Assembly: GCF_965363235.1 (NCBI RefSeq)
Contig: NC_134843.1
Coordinates: 51,827,535-51,891,534 of the forward strand
Direction: 5' to 3'
DNA length: 64,000 nt
From: Mytilus galloprovincialis
Taxonomy: Eukaryota; Mollusca; Bivalvia; Mytilida; Mytilidae
The position numbers were made by a program, and so were the translations under genes. The notes under the pieces are model-generated. The model searched no databases. It was not told where the DNA came from and saw only the letters and a program-made list of their open reading frames with translations. Below, piece after piece: positions 46,511-56,849 of this stretch (positions are counted from its first letter, which is position 1; the number at the start of each line of letters is the position of its first letter).

Positions 46511-46518
46511 CGTAAATA
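46511..46518 (-). promoter_or_regulatory. Possible TATA-like box of the multi-module gene
   Basis: TATTTACG on the minus strand, 43 nt upstream of the start codon. The left-edge paralogue has TATTTAAA at a like distance. Weak on its own. Confidence 0.25.
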
Positions 46519-46535
46519 GATTGAACAAGGAAGAA

Positions 46536-46895
46536 ACTAGAGTCCCGTGATTTCAAAACGACACTAAGTAGAAGTACGCTAACACTTTGAAAAGAGGAGG
46601 CACATAGAGGGTCTTAGTCGGCATCTAAACTGAATTGTCTGAAATTAGTGACGGGTTTGATAAAAGTAGTAAATAGTAAAACGTTTTTCACATATATCGA
46701 ACTTGTACAGAGATATAAAAGAAGGAAGAAAGACACGCTTTTTAATAATATTGGAATCAACCATTGCAATGAAACAAATATCCTAAAACGCAATAATTGT
46801 ATCAGGATGTACTAGTGTCTCGTGATTCAAAAATCACACTTGATAGAAGTGAGTATTCAATTTCGAAGGAGTTCGAGCGTAGGGTGTCTTATTTG
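46536..46895. repeat. Direct duplication of about 85 bp upstream of the gene (46536-46620 and 46811-46895)
   Basis: ACTAGAGTCCCGTGATTTCA at 46536 and ACTAGTGTCTCGTGATTCAA at 46811 start two related segments. Both continue with a CACT(A/T)..TAGAAGT phrase and end in AGGGTCTTA / AGGGTGTCTTA. The offset is 275 bp and identity is moderate. They lie just upstream of the predicted promoter. Confidence 0.6.
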
Positions 46896-46899
46896 AATG

Positions 46900-48340
46900 A
46901 GAATTGAAGTGTTGAGGATTGCATGACTAAGAGATAGAAAAAAATCAGATTTATTCAGTTTCATGTATTTTCATAGTGATTTTATGGTCTGAAGATAAAA
47001 TAATTTGAATGTGCCTTAATATACATGTACAAATGTAGATAACACATATTACACAGTTAAACACATAAACACAAAACACAATAAGGCGTTCAAGAAAACA
47101 TAAAAATCTGAAACTAAAAAGAGGTTTTATTAAGATTCATCATTTAGTTGAAATCGAACAGTCAAAACGAATCTTAAATCAGTTAAACGAAAGTAACATT
47201 GTTAAGATTTATGAGTGAGTATATGACGCATATGCATACAACCCTTTCAATTGGTGTTAAAAGATATAAGGAGTTTGAATATATAATTTGTCGGTTATTT
47301 TGTTCTAATAACAACATAACATTAACAAGCGACTGTGAAGTTTTTGAAGGAAAAATCTGCTTTATTCGTTACTTAGTCAAAAGGATACATTGAGTTGATG
47401 CACGGATGTGTTCGATACATTTAACTTCATTGAAACATTTTCTAGAAAATGACATTTTAGATAAATAAAATGAATGAAAACTACGGTTCCTTATTTGTGC
47501 ACTGTGATTAAAAATCAGTATGTATCATTACTTTCATTTGTTTACAACTCTGTCTCGTATTGTTCTGGTCGTACTATTGCAACTATTCAATTTCATGACT
47601 GTATCATGTGTTTGTTTCCATCAGTTTACCATAGTACTATCACATAGTTAGGCTTAAATTAATGGTAAACCCTAGCTTTTAGTGTTTAAATGTCTAACCT
47701 TGCCGTTTTAATTTATTGACACAACTGCACGACTCGATTCTCAATTAACAGTGGTAAGATAATCGTTGCAAAGAATCCTGCTAAAACTTTTGTGAAAGAC
47801 GGTTTTAACTTTGCAGTGTTGTGAGAGTTTATGTTCTATGTTGAAGGCAATTGTAGGGATCTGCAATACAAGTACCGTTCAATTTAGTTTAGTTATATGT
47901 CTTGTATTTCTGTCTCTGACCTATGTTTTCTGTATTTGGCATGTGTAGTGCGTCATGGCATAAGACATTGTTACGTGTTCCATGATGAACGTTCGTGCAG
48001 GACTAGTACTGCTGTGTGTATTTTAGACATGGAACTCTTGACCAGAGTATGGCCTGTTGACTCTTGATCTATGTACGTTTGGTGTGTCATCATGATACAG
48101 TGTGTTCCTTGGTATATAGCTTGACCTCAAAACATAATTTTCAATTGACCTTGCTTCTGAATATGTGGCATGTAGATGTATTGTCATAAGATGATGAGTC
48201 TAGTGGCACGAGAAATTGCATGTGAGCTTGACCTTTGCCCTCAATGTACAGCTTGTATAAAAAAAATTAATTAAATGGAGAATTGTCTGATTGGCACTCA
48301 TACCACATCTTCTTATATCTATATTAGATATATAGATATA
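46900..48340. other. Intergenic sequence with dispersed repeat pieces
   Basis: 48030-48105 (GGAACTCTTGACCAGAGTAT) is repeated on the same strand at 49683-49770. 48266-48330 carries the SINE-like 3' end CTGATTGGCACTCATACCAC. The rest is unrecognised. Confidence 0.5.
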
Positions 48341-48350
48341 TCTATACTAG

Positions 48351-49275
48351 ATGTATCAATTCCTTTCTCCTAAAAGTTGCCATCCTAAACACTGTTCCCG
48401 TGGTATTCCATTCAGCCAGGCATTGCGAATCAAGAGAATATGCTCTACTGAAAATACGAAAAATGCTAGACTTGGACAACTTCGTAGACATCTAGTTGTT
48501 CGTGGATACAATAACAACATCATTGATAGCGCTTTCGAAAGAGCAAACATAACTAGTCGCCAAGAACTTCTTGAGTACAAAGATAAGAATAAAGCAGCTA
48601 ACAGAACACCCCTTGTACTCACTTACCATCCTGATTTTAAAAATGTGTCATCCATTGTTCAGAAGCATTGGAAAATTATAGAAAATGATTTAAATCTAAA
48701 AAAAAGTATTTTCATCACCACCAGACATGGCCTTCAGAAGACCTAAAAACATCCGTGACAAATTAGTGACATCTGTATCAGCAAAGCAGTCTACTCCATC
48801 GCCCGGTTGCTACAAACAATATGGTCGAAGGAATTGTTTGTGTTGTAAAGCTGCCAAAACAAGCAGTTCTTTCATCAGCTCCAATACTAAACAAAATTAT
48901 ACAATCTACTTTAATTCTAACTGTAAAACGGAGAACTCAATTTATATATTAACATGTGAAACTTGTGGCATTCAATATGTGGGAGAAACAATGGACACAT
49001 TTAATATTCGGCTCAATAACCATCGTTCATCGCACAAAACCAACAAAAACTGTCCTCTCACAAAACATCTTCGTTTAACGAAACATCCTTTTGATAATGT
49101 TACTTTCCAAATTATAGAAGTCAACACCGAGTGGGACACCACGGCGAGAAGGAGAAGAGAAAACTTTTGGATCCACAAACCCCACACTTTAGAACCTGAT
49201 AGTCTTAACGAAAAAGACGAGAAAAGATACAGGAAAGACAATTTAAAACAAAGCATCATCCTTTTTATCCCGTAA
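48351..49275 (+). pseudogene. Penelope-like RT-end plus GIY-YIG endonuclease, in two overlapping frames
   Basis: The first part (to about 48740) has the region between thumb and endonuclease: CHPKHCSRGIPFSQALRIKRIC. The second (from about 48727) starts with FRRPKNIRDKLV, then the Cys-rich motif CYKQYGRRNCLCC typical of PLE endonucleases, the GIY-YIG core IYILTCETCGIQYVGET, RLNNHRSSH and RRRRENFWI with the conserved Glu. The two parts sit in different frames with a short overlap, so the copy is not a working gene. The transcriptase catalytic motifs are absent. Confidence 0.88.
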
Positions 49276-49317
49276 TATTGGTCAATGGACGTTGCTTACT
49301 TCAACTACCAATTATGT

Positions 49318-49490
49318 ATTTTCAAGGCAGCTCAATCCAAGTGCAACATATACATTGAGCTGCAAAATGTTCTTATTGTCAAGGCAGTTAAATTCAAGTG
49401 CAACATAGACATTGAGCTGCAAAATTTTCTTATTTTCAAGACAGCTAAGTCCAACATATACGTTGAGCTGCAAAAATTTCTAACATCTTC
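49318..49490 (+). repeat. Tandem repeat of about 57-66-bp units, three copies
   Basis: AAGTGCAACATATACATTGA, then GCTGCAAAAT(G/T)TTCTTATT recurs at 49339, 49399 and (shortened) 49452. GCAGCTCAA and TTGAGCTGC in each unit are inverses, so each unit can fold. It lies in the 3' region of the Penelope-like fragment. Confidence 0.75.
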
Positions 49491-49639
49491 TTCCGATTTC
49501 ACCTGGATAGATGAACGCTTGATAAAGCTAGTTGGTCTAGCGAAATATTCCGTTTATTTTCATAATTTTGTATTTACATCCTAATAGTGTGTTAAAATTA
49601 CATTGTTAGGCAATCTATATTAGATGTATAGATATATTT

Positions 49640-50010
49640 GTTAGTTTTTTGTACCACGATGACCCTTTCCTCAAAATGTGCTTTGTGTTTTTTTTGACAA
49701 GGAACTCTTGACCAGACTATGACTTTTTAACTCTTGACCTATGCATATTTGGTGTGTCTCTTGGTATGATTTCCTTGCGTCAAGTCAGGAGTCTCTGGTT
49801 TTTGTTAGTCTTGTATGTTTTTAATTGTAAGTTTATTTCTATGTTTTGGAGTTTGAACTAGTAAACATTTTGTTTAGGGGCCATCTGAAGCCCGCCTGTG
49901 GGCGAGTGATTTTCTCGTTTTGTTAAAGACCCATTGGTGACCTTCGATTTCATTCTGCTCTTTTGACATGTTCCTGTGACTTTTACATATTTCACATTTC
50001 CATTCTCAAT
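49640..50010 (+). repeat. Dispersed repeat pieces, including a family C tail-like segment
   Basis: 49683-49770 repeats 48030-48105. 49780-50010 resembles the 56530-56805 tail (CAAGTCAGGAGTCTCTGG, GGGGCCATCTGAAGCCCGCC), in decayed form. Confidence 0.55.
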
Positions 50011-50459
50011 TTTTGAGAATGTTTGGTTCAAATTAAAACTAAATCCTTTAATTTCTGTGAAAGAGAAAACATTTACTGCTTCAGTAGGACCACGTGCTGC
50101 AAGTTTTGATAGATAAAGCAAACTGTTTCAATCAGTTTACCTTAAATTTCATTTCATGGCCATTGTAGACATGGATAGTCTGTTTTTACATCTTAAAAAT
50201 TCACACAGAAGGTATACGCATATCAATAAACTGAACTCAGTGCAAAGAACCTTTAAAGTACACTTAGACAGAGAGCTCAATCTAGTGAAACACTTTGTTA
50301 TGCTGGTCAAATGTAACTTGAATTATCACTGTTTGTTACCAAATTGCACCCAGATCCTGAAAAAAAATGCAAGTTAATTCTAATAGAATTAGAATTCAAT
50401 TGAAGTAAATACGCTTATTACTGAAATGAATGTAGAATATGTCTATTTGCCACAGATGC

Positions 50460-51720
50460 CCCTGCTTGTGAACAAAAAAATGAGTAAACTTCCACATGTA
50501 GATGCAGGATTCACGTTATTTTGACCGTTTTGTGACCATAAGCATTGAGTATAAGTTTCAAAACATTTGATTGAGGCAAACTAAAGTTAAAGAACGGACA
50601 CAATAGATTTAGTATTTTTTCTATCTTCAGGTTCCGTGTTGACATTTGTATCATTGGTACTCGTACCACATCTTCTTACATCTATTTAACTCATAAACAA
50701 TGACGCCACCCAATATCGAACTTATTAGATCTGTGTTATGGGGTAATAAGCATTGCGTGTAAGGTTTATAACATTTGATTGAGTCAAACTTATTTAAGAG
50801 AACGGAAACGAAAAATTCAGCATTTTTTTATTTTTAAAGGGACATGATAACTCATGAACGCTACCAAATTTAAAATTTGATTTTGTGTTATGTGGAAATA
50901 AGGTTAAGGGGATGGTGGGAATCCCGCTAACATGTTCAACCCCGCCTTTTTCGGTATGTATGTGCGTGTCGCAAGTCAGGAGACTGTAATTCAGTGGTTT
51001 TCGTTTGTTTATGTGTTACATATTGTTTTCTGTTCATTTTTTGTACATAAACTTGTCCGTTTCTTTTCTCGTTTGAATATTGTTTTACATTGTCATTTAC
51101 GTGCCTTTTATAGCTGACTATGCGGTATGGACTTTGCTCATTGTTGAAGGCCGTATATGACCTATTGTTGTTAATTTCTGTGTAGTCTGGTCTCTTGTGG
51201 AGAGTTCTCATTGGCACTCATGCAACATTATGTGGAGGGTGGGGATCCCGATAACATGTTTAACCCCGCCTTATTCTGTATGTATGTACCTGTCCCAAGT
51301 CAGGAGCCTGTAATTCAGTGATTGCCTTTTGTTTATTTGTGTTACATATTTGTTTTCCGTTCATTTTTTGCACATAAATTGGGCCGTTAATTTTCTCGTT
51401 TGAACTGTTTTACATTGTCATGTCGGTGCCTTTTACACATGTAGCTGACTATGCGGAATGGATTTTGCTCATTGTTGAAGGCCGTATGGTGACATATAGT
51501 TGTTAATTTCTGTGTCATTTTGTCTCTTGTGGAGAGTTTTCATGGGCACTCATGTCACATATTCTTTTTTATATTGTGTATAAGTTTTGTAGTATTTGGT
51601 TGAGGCAAACTAAAGTCAGGAAAACGGAACCCATTTTTGGACGTTCGGGACGGACAGACTATAGGGTAACACTTTATGCCCCTCCACTATGGCGCAAACA
51701 CAGAAGTTCTGACTATTGTG
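50460..51720 (+). repeat. Minisatellite-type element with about 180-bp units, interrupted by a SINE-like pair
   Basis: AACATTTGATTGAGGCAAAC followed by AAAGTTA..GAACGGA recurs near 50565 and 50770, and again near 51590 (TATTTGGTTGAGGCAAAC). The third unit is split by 50893-51560. A head-like start is near 50460, and a GGACGGACAG..GGGTAACACTTTATG tail near 51645-51680 resembles the ends of tandem-repeat elements. Confidence 0.6.
50893..51560 (+). repeat. Two tandem copies of a SINE-like repeat, each about 330 bp
   Basis: Copy 1 (about 50893-51225) and copy 2 (about 51226-51560) share AACATGTTCAACCCCGCC, AAGTCAGGAG(A/C)CTGTAATTCAG, TTGCTCATTGTTGAAGGCCG and TTGTGGAGAGTT(C/T)TCAT in order. They differ enough that the tandem state is not a recent copy of one insert. 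Confidence 0.75.
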
Positions 51721-51756
51721 CTGGTGATACTTATCACACTAGCACTGTCATTAACT

Positions 51757-51776
51757 CACACACACACACACACACA
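51757..51776. repeat. (CA)n microsatellite
   Basis: About nine CA units, followed by GACACA. Confidence 0.9.
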
Positions 51777-51799
51777 GACACAAATTTATTATAAAAACA

Positions 51800-52455
51800 T
51801 TCAATCTTAATTTTGATTTCTTTATTTTGGGCAGAATAATTAAAGATCATTATATGCACGCCCTTCACAAGGAGTATCAAATTTGACAAATTTATTGTAC
51901 ATATACATTTTTGTAATATTTTATAGCTTATTTTTCAACTAATTAAAGCTTACCAACTTAAATTGACCATCACTTTCTTTTTATATGTCTTTTAACATTC
52001 TGTTTTATACAAAACGATTTGTTACATATACTTAACACGTATTTCTATCAAATATGACATTATTACAAAGCCAATTAATTAAAATTCAGTCGTACTTGAA
52101 AACAAATGTGCAATCAAATATATATGCAAGTCGTCAACTGGTCAAGTGGCTAGATACACATATCATTGGCCAATTGAACGACATGTCCTAATTGGGTTGT
52201 TTTAAAACGTCTATAATTATTAACGGAAATAAGGAATGAGTAAAGAAAAATAAATTAAAACAGAACGACTGAATTAAATAAAAAGATGTTCGATATACTT
52301 TATATTTCGGTTTATTTTTAAAATCTATACAATGCTTTATTTTTATCTAGCTTCCTAATCAAAATAATTAAGATGAGAAGATAAATACCTTACAGCTTCC
52401 TTTACCGTCTATGCTGAAATGTTTAATGTTATAAAACAATTTTAGCGTCTTTGAC
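51800..52455. other. AT-rich spacer, nothing recognised
   Basis: No gene, inverted ends or partner repeat seen. Confidence 0.4.
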
Positions 52456-52499
52456 CTACTTTAACTTTTTATTCGGATACTCGTGGTAATCTTCTCCAA

Positions 52500-52690
52500 G
52501 TTCAACGGGAACATTCGAATGATCTAGAATAGAACCCAGATGGAACCAAGAAGTTGGGTTGCAAAAACCAAAAAACCCGGATGTTGAATTAGTTACCATG
52601 GTTTCGAACCAAAGAACCCGGATAGAACCAAGGTTCAGAACAAAAAAAACAACAGATAGAACCAAGGTTTAGAACCAAAGTGCCCGGATG
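52500..52690. repeat. Degenerate tandem repeat (CCCGGATAGAACCAAGGTT-like units)
   Basis: AGAACCCAGATGGAACCAAG, GAACCCGGATAGAACCAAGG and CAGATAGAACCAAGGTTTAG, then GAACCAAAGTGCCCGGATG, follow at roughly 40-50-bp spacing. It abuts the 3' side of the toxin-like locus. Confidence 0.6.
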
Positions 52691-52804
52691 TAACCTAATT
52701 GCATTCAGAATTCTCATGACTTTTTATACCTTCAACGTATTTTCCAAATCATTTATTTATTTAGTATATTTATATATAATTTATAACATAAGCATTTGCA
52801 AAAG

Positions 52805-54146
52805 TTAACTAAATAAGTGAATAGAATATGAATTGGATCCTGGTGTACGCTTCTGGACAAGTCTTTTTGGCAGTCCTTGATACCAAAGATCTACCCATGA
52901 ATCTATTACGCCTGCTGAAGAATATACGGAGCAATCTTTTGTCATTGGAGGAAGCTGGTAAGTAAAAATATGCATGGCATTAAGATTTGATGTACTACAT
53001 ATTTCAGCACAGTTATAGTTATGCGTGCATGTATTGCAATATTGGGACTTTGTATTCACTCGATCGATAATGATACTTGCTTCGGTTGTGTTGATTTGCG
53101 TCTTTGTTTGAATGACACTTGACACCACAATATTTCTACCGTACGTTCTATATTTACGATAACCGTCACATACATTGTTATTATGATTTGCATCTCCACT
53201 TATTGGTTTGTACACAATAACAAACCAGTCTCGCCAGTAGAACTTTTGGACAAGAAAATCATAAAGTTTCTTTGAAAAGTGTTCATTTGTCAACGAACTA
53301 GTAGGATTCGCCTTAGCAAAATTCAATATATCCTTCTCTGCCTGTTCGTGGTATTTATTTTTTATTGTTTCGTCAAATTTCATCATCCTTGCGGTTACAT
53401 TATGTAATCGTTGCTTCCATATATTTTCTTGGTATAAATAACTTGCTTTTGGATATTTTATTGACCTATAAGCAAGTTCGTTTGTTACACTGAGTACTAG
53501 TAACTTAAAAAGATCTGTCATAAAAGTTTGTGTTAATGGACGATTATGTTCAAAAGTAGTCATTTGCAACTTGTAGAATATCATCTGAAAAACCCACATC
53601 AGATCCCATTATTCCATGATACAGGTTTAATGCACATACCCAGCAATTACTTTCCCATGCATGGATGAAAAAGTCTTTCTCACTTTCTTTCGATACTATT
53701 GGACTCTGATATATGCTTTTTAAATATATAGAATCGGATTTGATGTTTCGCTCCAAATCCCCAAATTGGAGTTTTAGTCTTGACCAGTCAATTTGTTTTT
53801 GTATTGCAGATAACTGAATATCAACGGCATCAAAACGTTTATCCATTTGTGTATAAAGTCTCTTTATTGCTAAAAGTTCCTGCGATTCGTTTGTGCCGAG
53901 GAATGAAAGAATGAATCCAACAAACTTGAGAGTACCTGATATAAAGCCAATAGCTGCTGACGCGGCTCCAGTCATAAATGTAGGAAATAAATATAGTTGT
54001 GTTGAAGTTATCAACGAATCGGCAAAACTCAAACCGGATTTTATTTCTTTCAGTTCATTATCACTTATAGCTACGGATAAATGAGAAATCAAACCAAAAA
54101 CTAGAAAGCACAGGTACAGTTTACCATGTTTACAGCAAACGTTCAT
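52805..54146 (-). pseudogene. Toxin-like secreted-protein locus (cephalotoxin/Rapunzel-like helical type), broken
   Basis: Minus-strand locus treated as a fossil. The N-terminal part has a hydrophobic signal-like segment, a second hydrophobic helix-rich region (GAASAAIGFISGTLKFVGF) and an amphipathic helix (IKRLYTQMDKRFDAVDIQL). The C-terminal part is Cys-rich (CNTCTHNYNCAEIC). This layout recalls helical secreted proteins related to cephalotoxin and the Rapunzel family. The likeness is by eye and weak, and a non-toxic host role is equally possible. The coding signal shows about one break. Little other decay is visible, so it may be recent, or the break could reflect an assembly error. Confidence 0.45.
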
Positions 54147-54189
54147 GTTTGTCCTGTAAAAGAGATCTGTGAATTTATATTAATAGTTT

Positions 54190-54270
54190 TCAAAGGATAC
54201 CAAGATTATAATTTAGTACGCCAGACGCGCGTTTCGTCTATAAGACTCATCAGTATCATATCAATTTTAT
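54190..54270. repeat. Dispersed repeat scrap (GTACGCCAGACGCGCGTTTC)
   Basis: A short GC-rich segment in AT-rich surroundings. I recognise the phrase as part of a repeat frequent in bivalves (recall). No partner in this window. Confidence 0.4.
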
Positions 54271-55560
54271 ATTTGTCCACATGTCATTTAGTAAGGACTT
54301 TTTTTGTTTCTGCATGTTCTGTTTTTGATAATAATTGACTGCGATTCAAATAAGACTACATTGTATAATACTCATTATATTGAAGGGGCACTATTTGTCA
54401 AACTCATGCGCATTGATTTGCCTTTAACTCTCATATTTGATTTATAAAAATGTAAAACATTTATCTAAATTATAAATACATTGTAGTCTAGAATATACAA
54501 TTCACAGACATCGATGAAATGTAGCTTTGTTTCGTGTTTAATTTTAGTCTAATTAACAATCGAGTTGAACTTCAAAGACCTCCGACGGACATATAAGTGA
54601 TACATGTATAAACATAAATACATATGAATAGATATAAATAGATACTGAACTCGTACAATGGAATATTTTTCTAGGTCTGTTTGATTGTAGTTAATTATCA
54701 AAGGTAGTTAATATCATAGATTGAAAATATATGTTGATCATTGTTTTTACCTGTAAACGATTATTTTTTGTGGATCGAACTAGTCAGTTAAATGATTTAT
54801 CTTTGTTTCACTTTCAATGTTGACATTATTTTCCTTTAAATAACTGAACATGGGCATTCCATGCTTTATTCATCTCTAGCTAAGTGGTTATTTTTAAGTT
54901 CAAATGAATACAGATTTATTGAGGTCGAATTATTTAATTGCAAGTGAAAAATTCTATCATCTTTAGATATCAATTTTTCTTACTTTATTTTGACAAAATT
55001 GAATCATTGAAAGCTAAAATCGAATGATTATTTCACCATTTTATTTTTATTAATAATTAAACAATAAAAAAAAATCTATATTCTATGTCTATACCCATTG
55101 AATTACCGATACAATTGAACTTCGCGACCATTCAATTCAAATATTTAGAAGTCTAAAGAATATGTTATTTTAAAATGAATGCTATTTTTATCACTTTTAC
55201 AACTCTTTCCAAATTTACATTAAATCCTAAAACATAGCAAATTGATCACAGTGGATTAAAATTATTCGTTGAAAACCAATTATTGTGGTTTTCGTCAATA
55301 TAGTTGAACCAAGATTTCAAACGTTCAACGAATTACAAATTTTCTATTAGGTAGTATGCAAACTTTGGTAAAACCAAGCAATCACATAACCATTAAAAGA
55401 CAGATTTTCCGCAATCCACGAAAATTGGTATCCACGAAAAGAAATGAATCCACAGTAAAAAGTTTATGATAGGAATGGCTATTCCCACTTTGATAATTGA
55501 CGAAGCTATATTTGTTGTTCACTATCATTTCAACTGTATTTGTTTATTTTTTTAATTTAC
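54271..55560. other. AT-rich intergenic sequence, nothing recognised
   Basis: No coding signal or repeat structure was identified. Confidence 0.4.
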
Positions 55561-55564
55561 GGAA

Positions 55565-56166
55565 ATACGGAAATTTATCCTGTTGAACTTACTTTAAATA
55601 AAGCTAATACTAACAATGACCACTGCCCTTTTCTCGATCTTGATATCTATGTCACGAATGGAAAGCTGAATACTAAAATTTATGATAAAAGGGATGATTT
55701 TTCATTTCCTATCGTTAATTATCCGTTTTTAGATGGTGACGTTCCCTTGTCACCATCTTACGGTGTTTATATATCTCAACTTGTACGATTCGCTCGTGTA
55801 TGTAACAATGTTTTAGATTTTAACGAGAGAAATTTATGTATTACTGAAAAATTATTACACCAGGGTTTTCGATATCACAAACTAGTCAAAACATTTACTA
55901 AATTTTATCATCGGTATAAAGACATCATTCGTAAATATAGCTCAATATGCAGACTTCTAATACGTTCAGGTATTTCACATCCAATTTTTTATGGTAATAT
56001 TCTTTATAAAGCCCAAAGGTGTCAGTATTCACTTCAGAAACTTACAAAACCTTTGAATAGACTTATTAAGAAGGGATATAATTACGATACTGTTGTCAAG
56101 TCATTAAAGATTGCATATTTTGGCGTTAATATTGAGTCACTGATAAGGTCTTTGCATCGGAACTAA
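55565..56166 (+). CDS. C-terminal fragment of a Naiad-like reverse transcriptase (family C)
   Basis: About 200 codons, from just downstream of the catalytic YIDD region to the natural stop. IYPVELTLNKAN, KIYDKRDDFSFPIVNYPFL and SYGVYISQLVRFARVC align by eye with the same segments in families A and B. The tail (GISHPIFYGNILYKAQ, SLKIAYFGVNIESLIRSLH) is longer than in A or B. Catalytic motifs A-C and the linker are missing, so the clade assignment is by resemblance. The ATG at 55540 is only the first in the open frame, as homology starts near 55565. Confidence 0.8.
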
Positions 56167-56810
56167 ACACATTTATTCTAAAAACAGTTTTTGGCATGAC
56201 ACGGGTTATGTTCTTCTCATATATGTTATGATGGTATGATACTAAACCCCTAACAGGAAAGATTGTGCCTGATGTTCATATGATGAAATCATAATCTTTC
56301 AGTCAGTTTAATTGAAGTCTGGAGCTGGCATGTCAGTTAACTGCTAGTAGTCTGTTGTTATTTATGTATTATTGTCATTTTGTTTATTTTCTTTGGTTAC
56401 ATCTTCTGACATCAGACTCGGATTTCTCTTGAACTGAATTTTAATGTGCGTATTGTTATGCGTTTACTTTACTACATTGGTTAGAGGTAAAGGGGGAGGG
56501 TTGAGATCTCACAAACATGTTTAACCCCGCCGCATTTTTGCGCCTGTCCCAAGTCAGGAGCCTCTGGCCTTTGTTAGTCTTGTATTATTTTAATTCTAGT
56601 TTCTTGTGTACAATTTGGAAATTAGTATGGCGTTCATTATCACTGGACTAGTATATATTTGTTGAGGGGCCAGCTGAAGGACGCCTCCGGGTGCGGGAAT
56701 TTCTCGCTACATTGAAGACCTGTTGGTGACCCTCTGCTGTTGTTTTTTATTTGGTCGGGTTGTTGTCTCTTTGACACATTCCCCATTTCCATTTTCAATT
56801 TTATTAATAA
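56167..56810 (+). mobile_element. 3' tail of Naiad family C
   Basis: It follows the stop directly. Parts recur at 22035-22540 (-), 16895-17170 (-), 39960-40080 (-) and 49780-50010 (+). It contains CATGTTTAACCCCGCCGCAT and CCCAAGTCAGGAGCCTCTGG. Confidence 0.7.
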
Positions 56811-56849
56811 CAATTAGGCTTGTATATGTAGCTGATGATCTAATTCAGT

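Larger units (their letters stand above)
48346..49613 (+). mobile_element. 5'-truncated classical Penelope-like element with C-terminal GIY-YIG endonuclease
   Basis: This element is bounded by similar 24-25-bp direct repeats (CTATATTAGATATATAGATA at about 48320, CTATATTAGATGTATAGATA at about 49615), which look like a long target-site duplication. It contains only the end of the reverse-transcriptase region and the endonuclease, then a 3' segment with tandem repeats. Its domain order (endonuclease last) differs from the Naiad copies elsewhere in the window. Confidence 0.8.
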
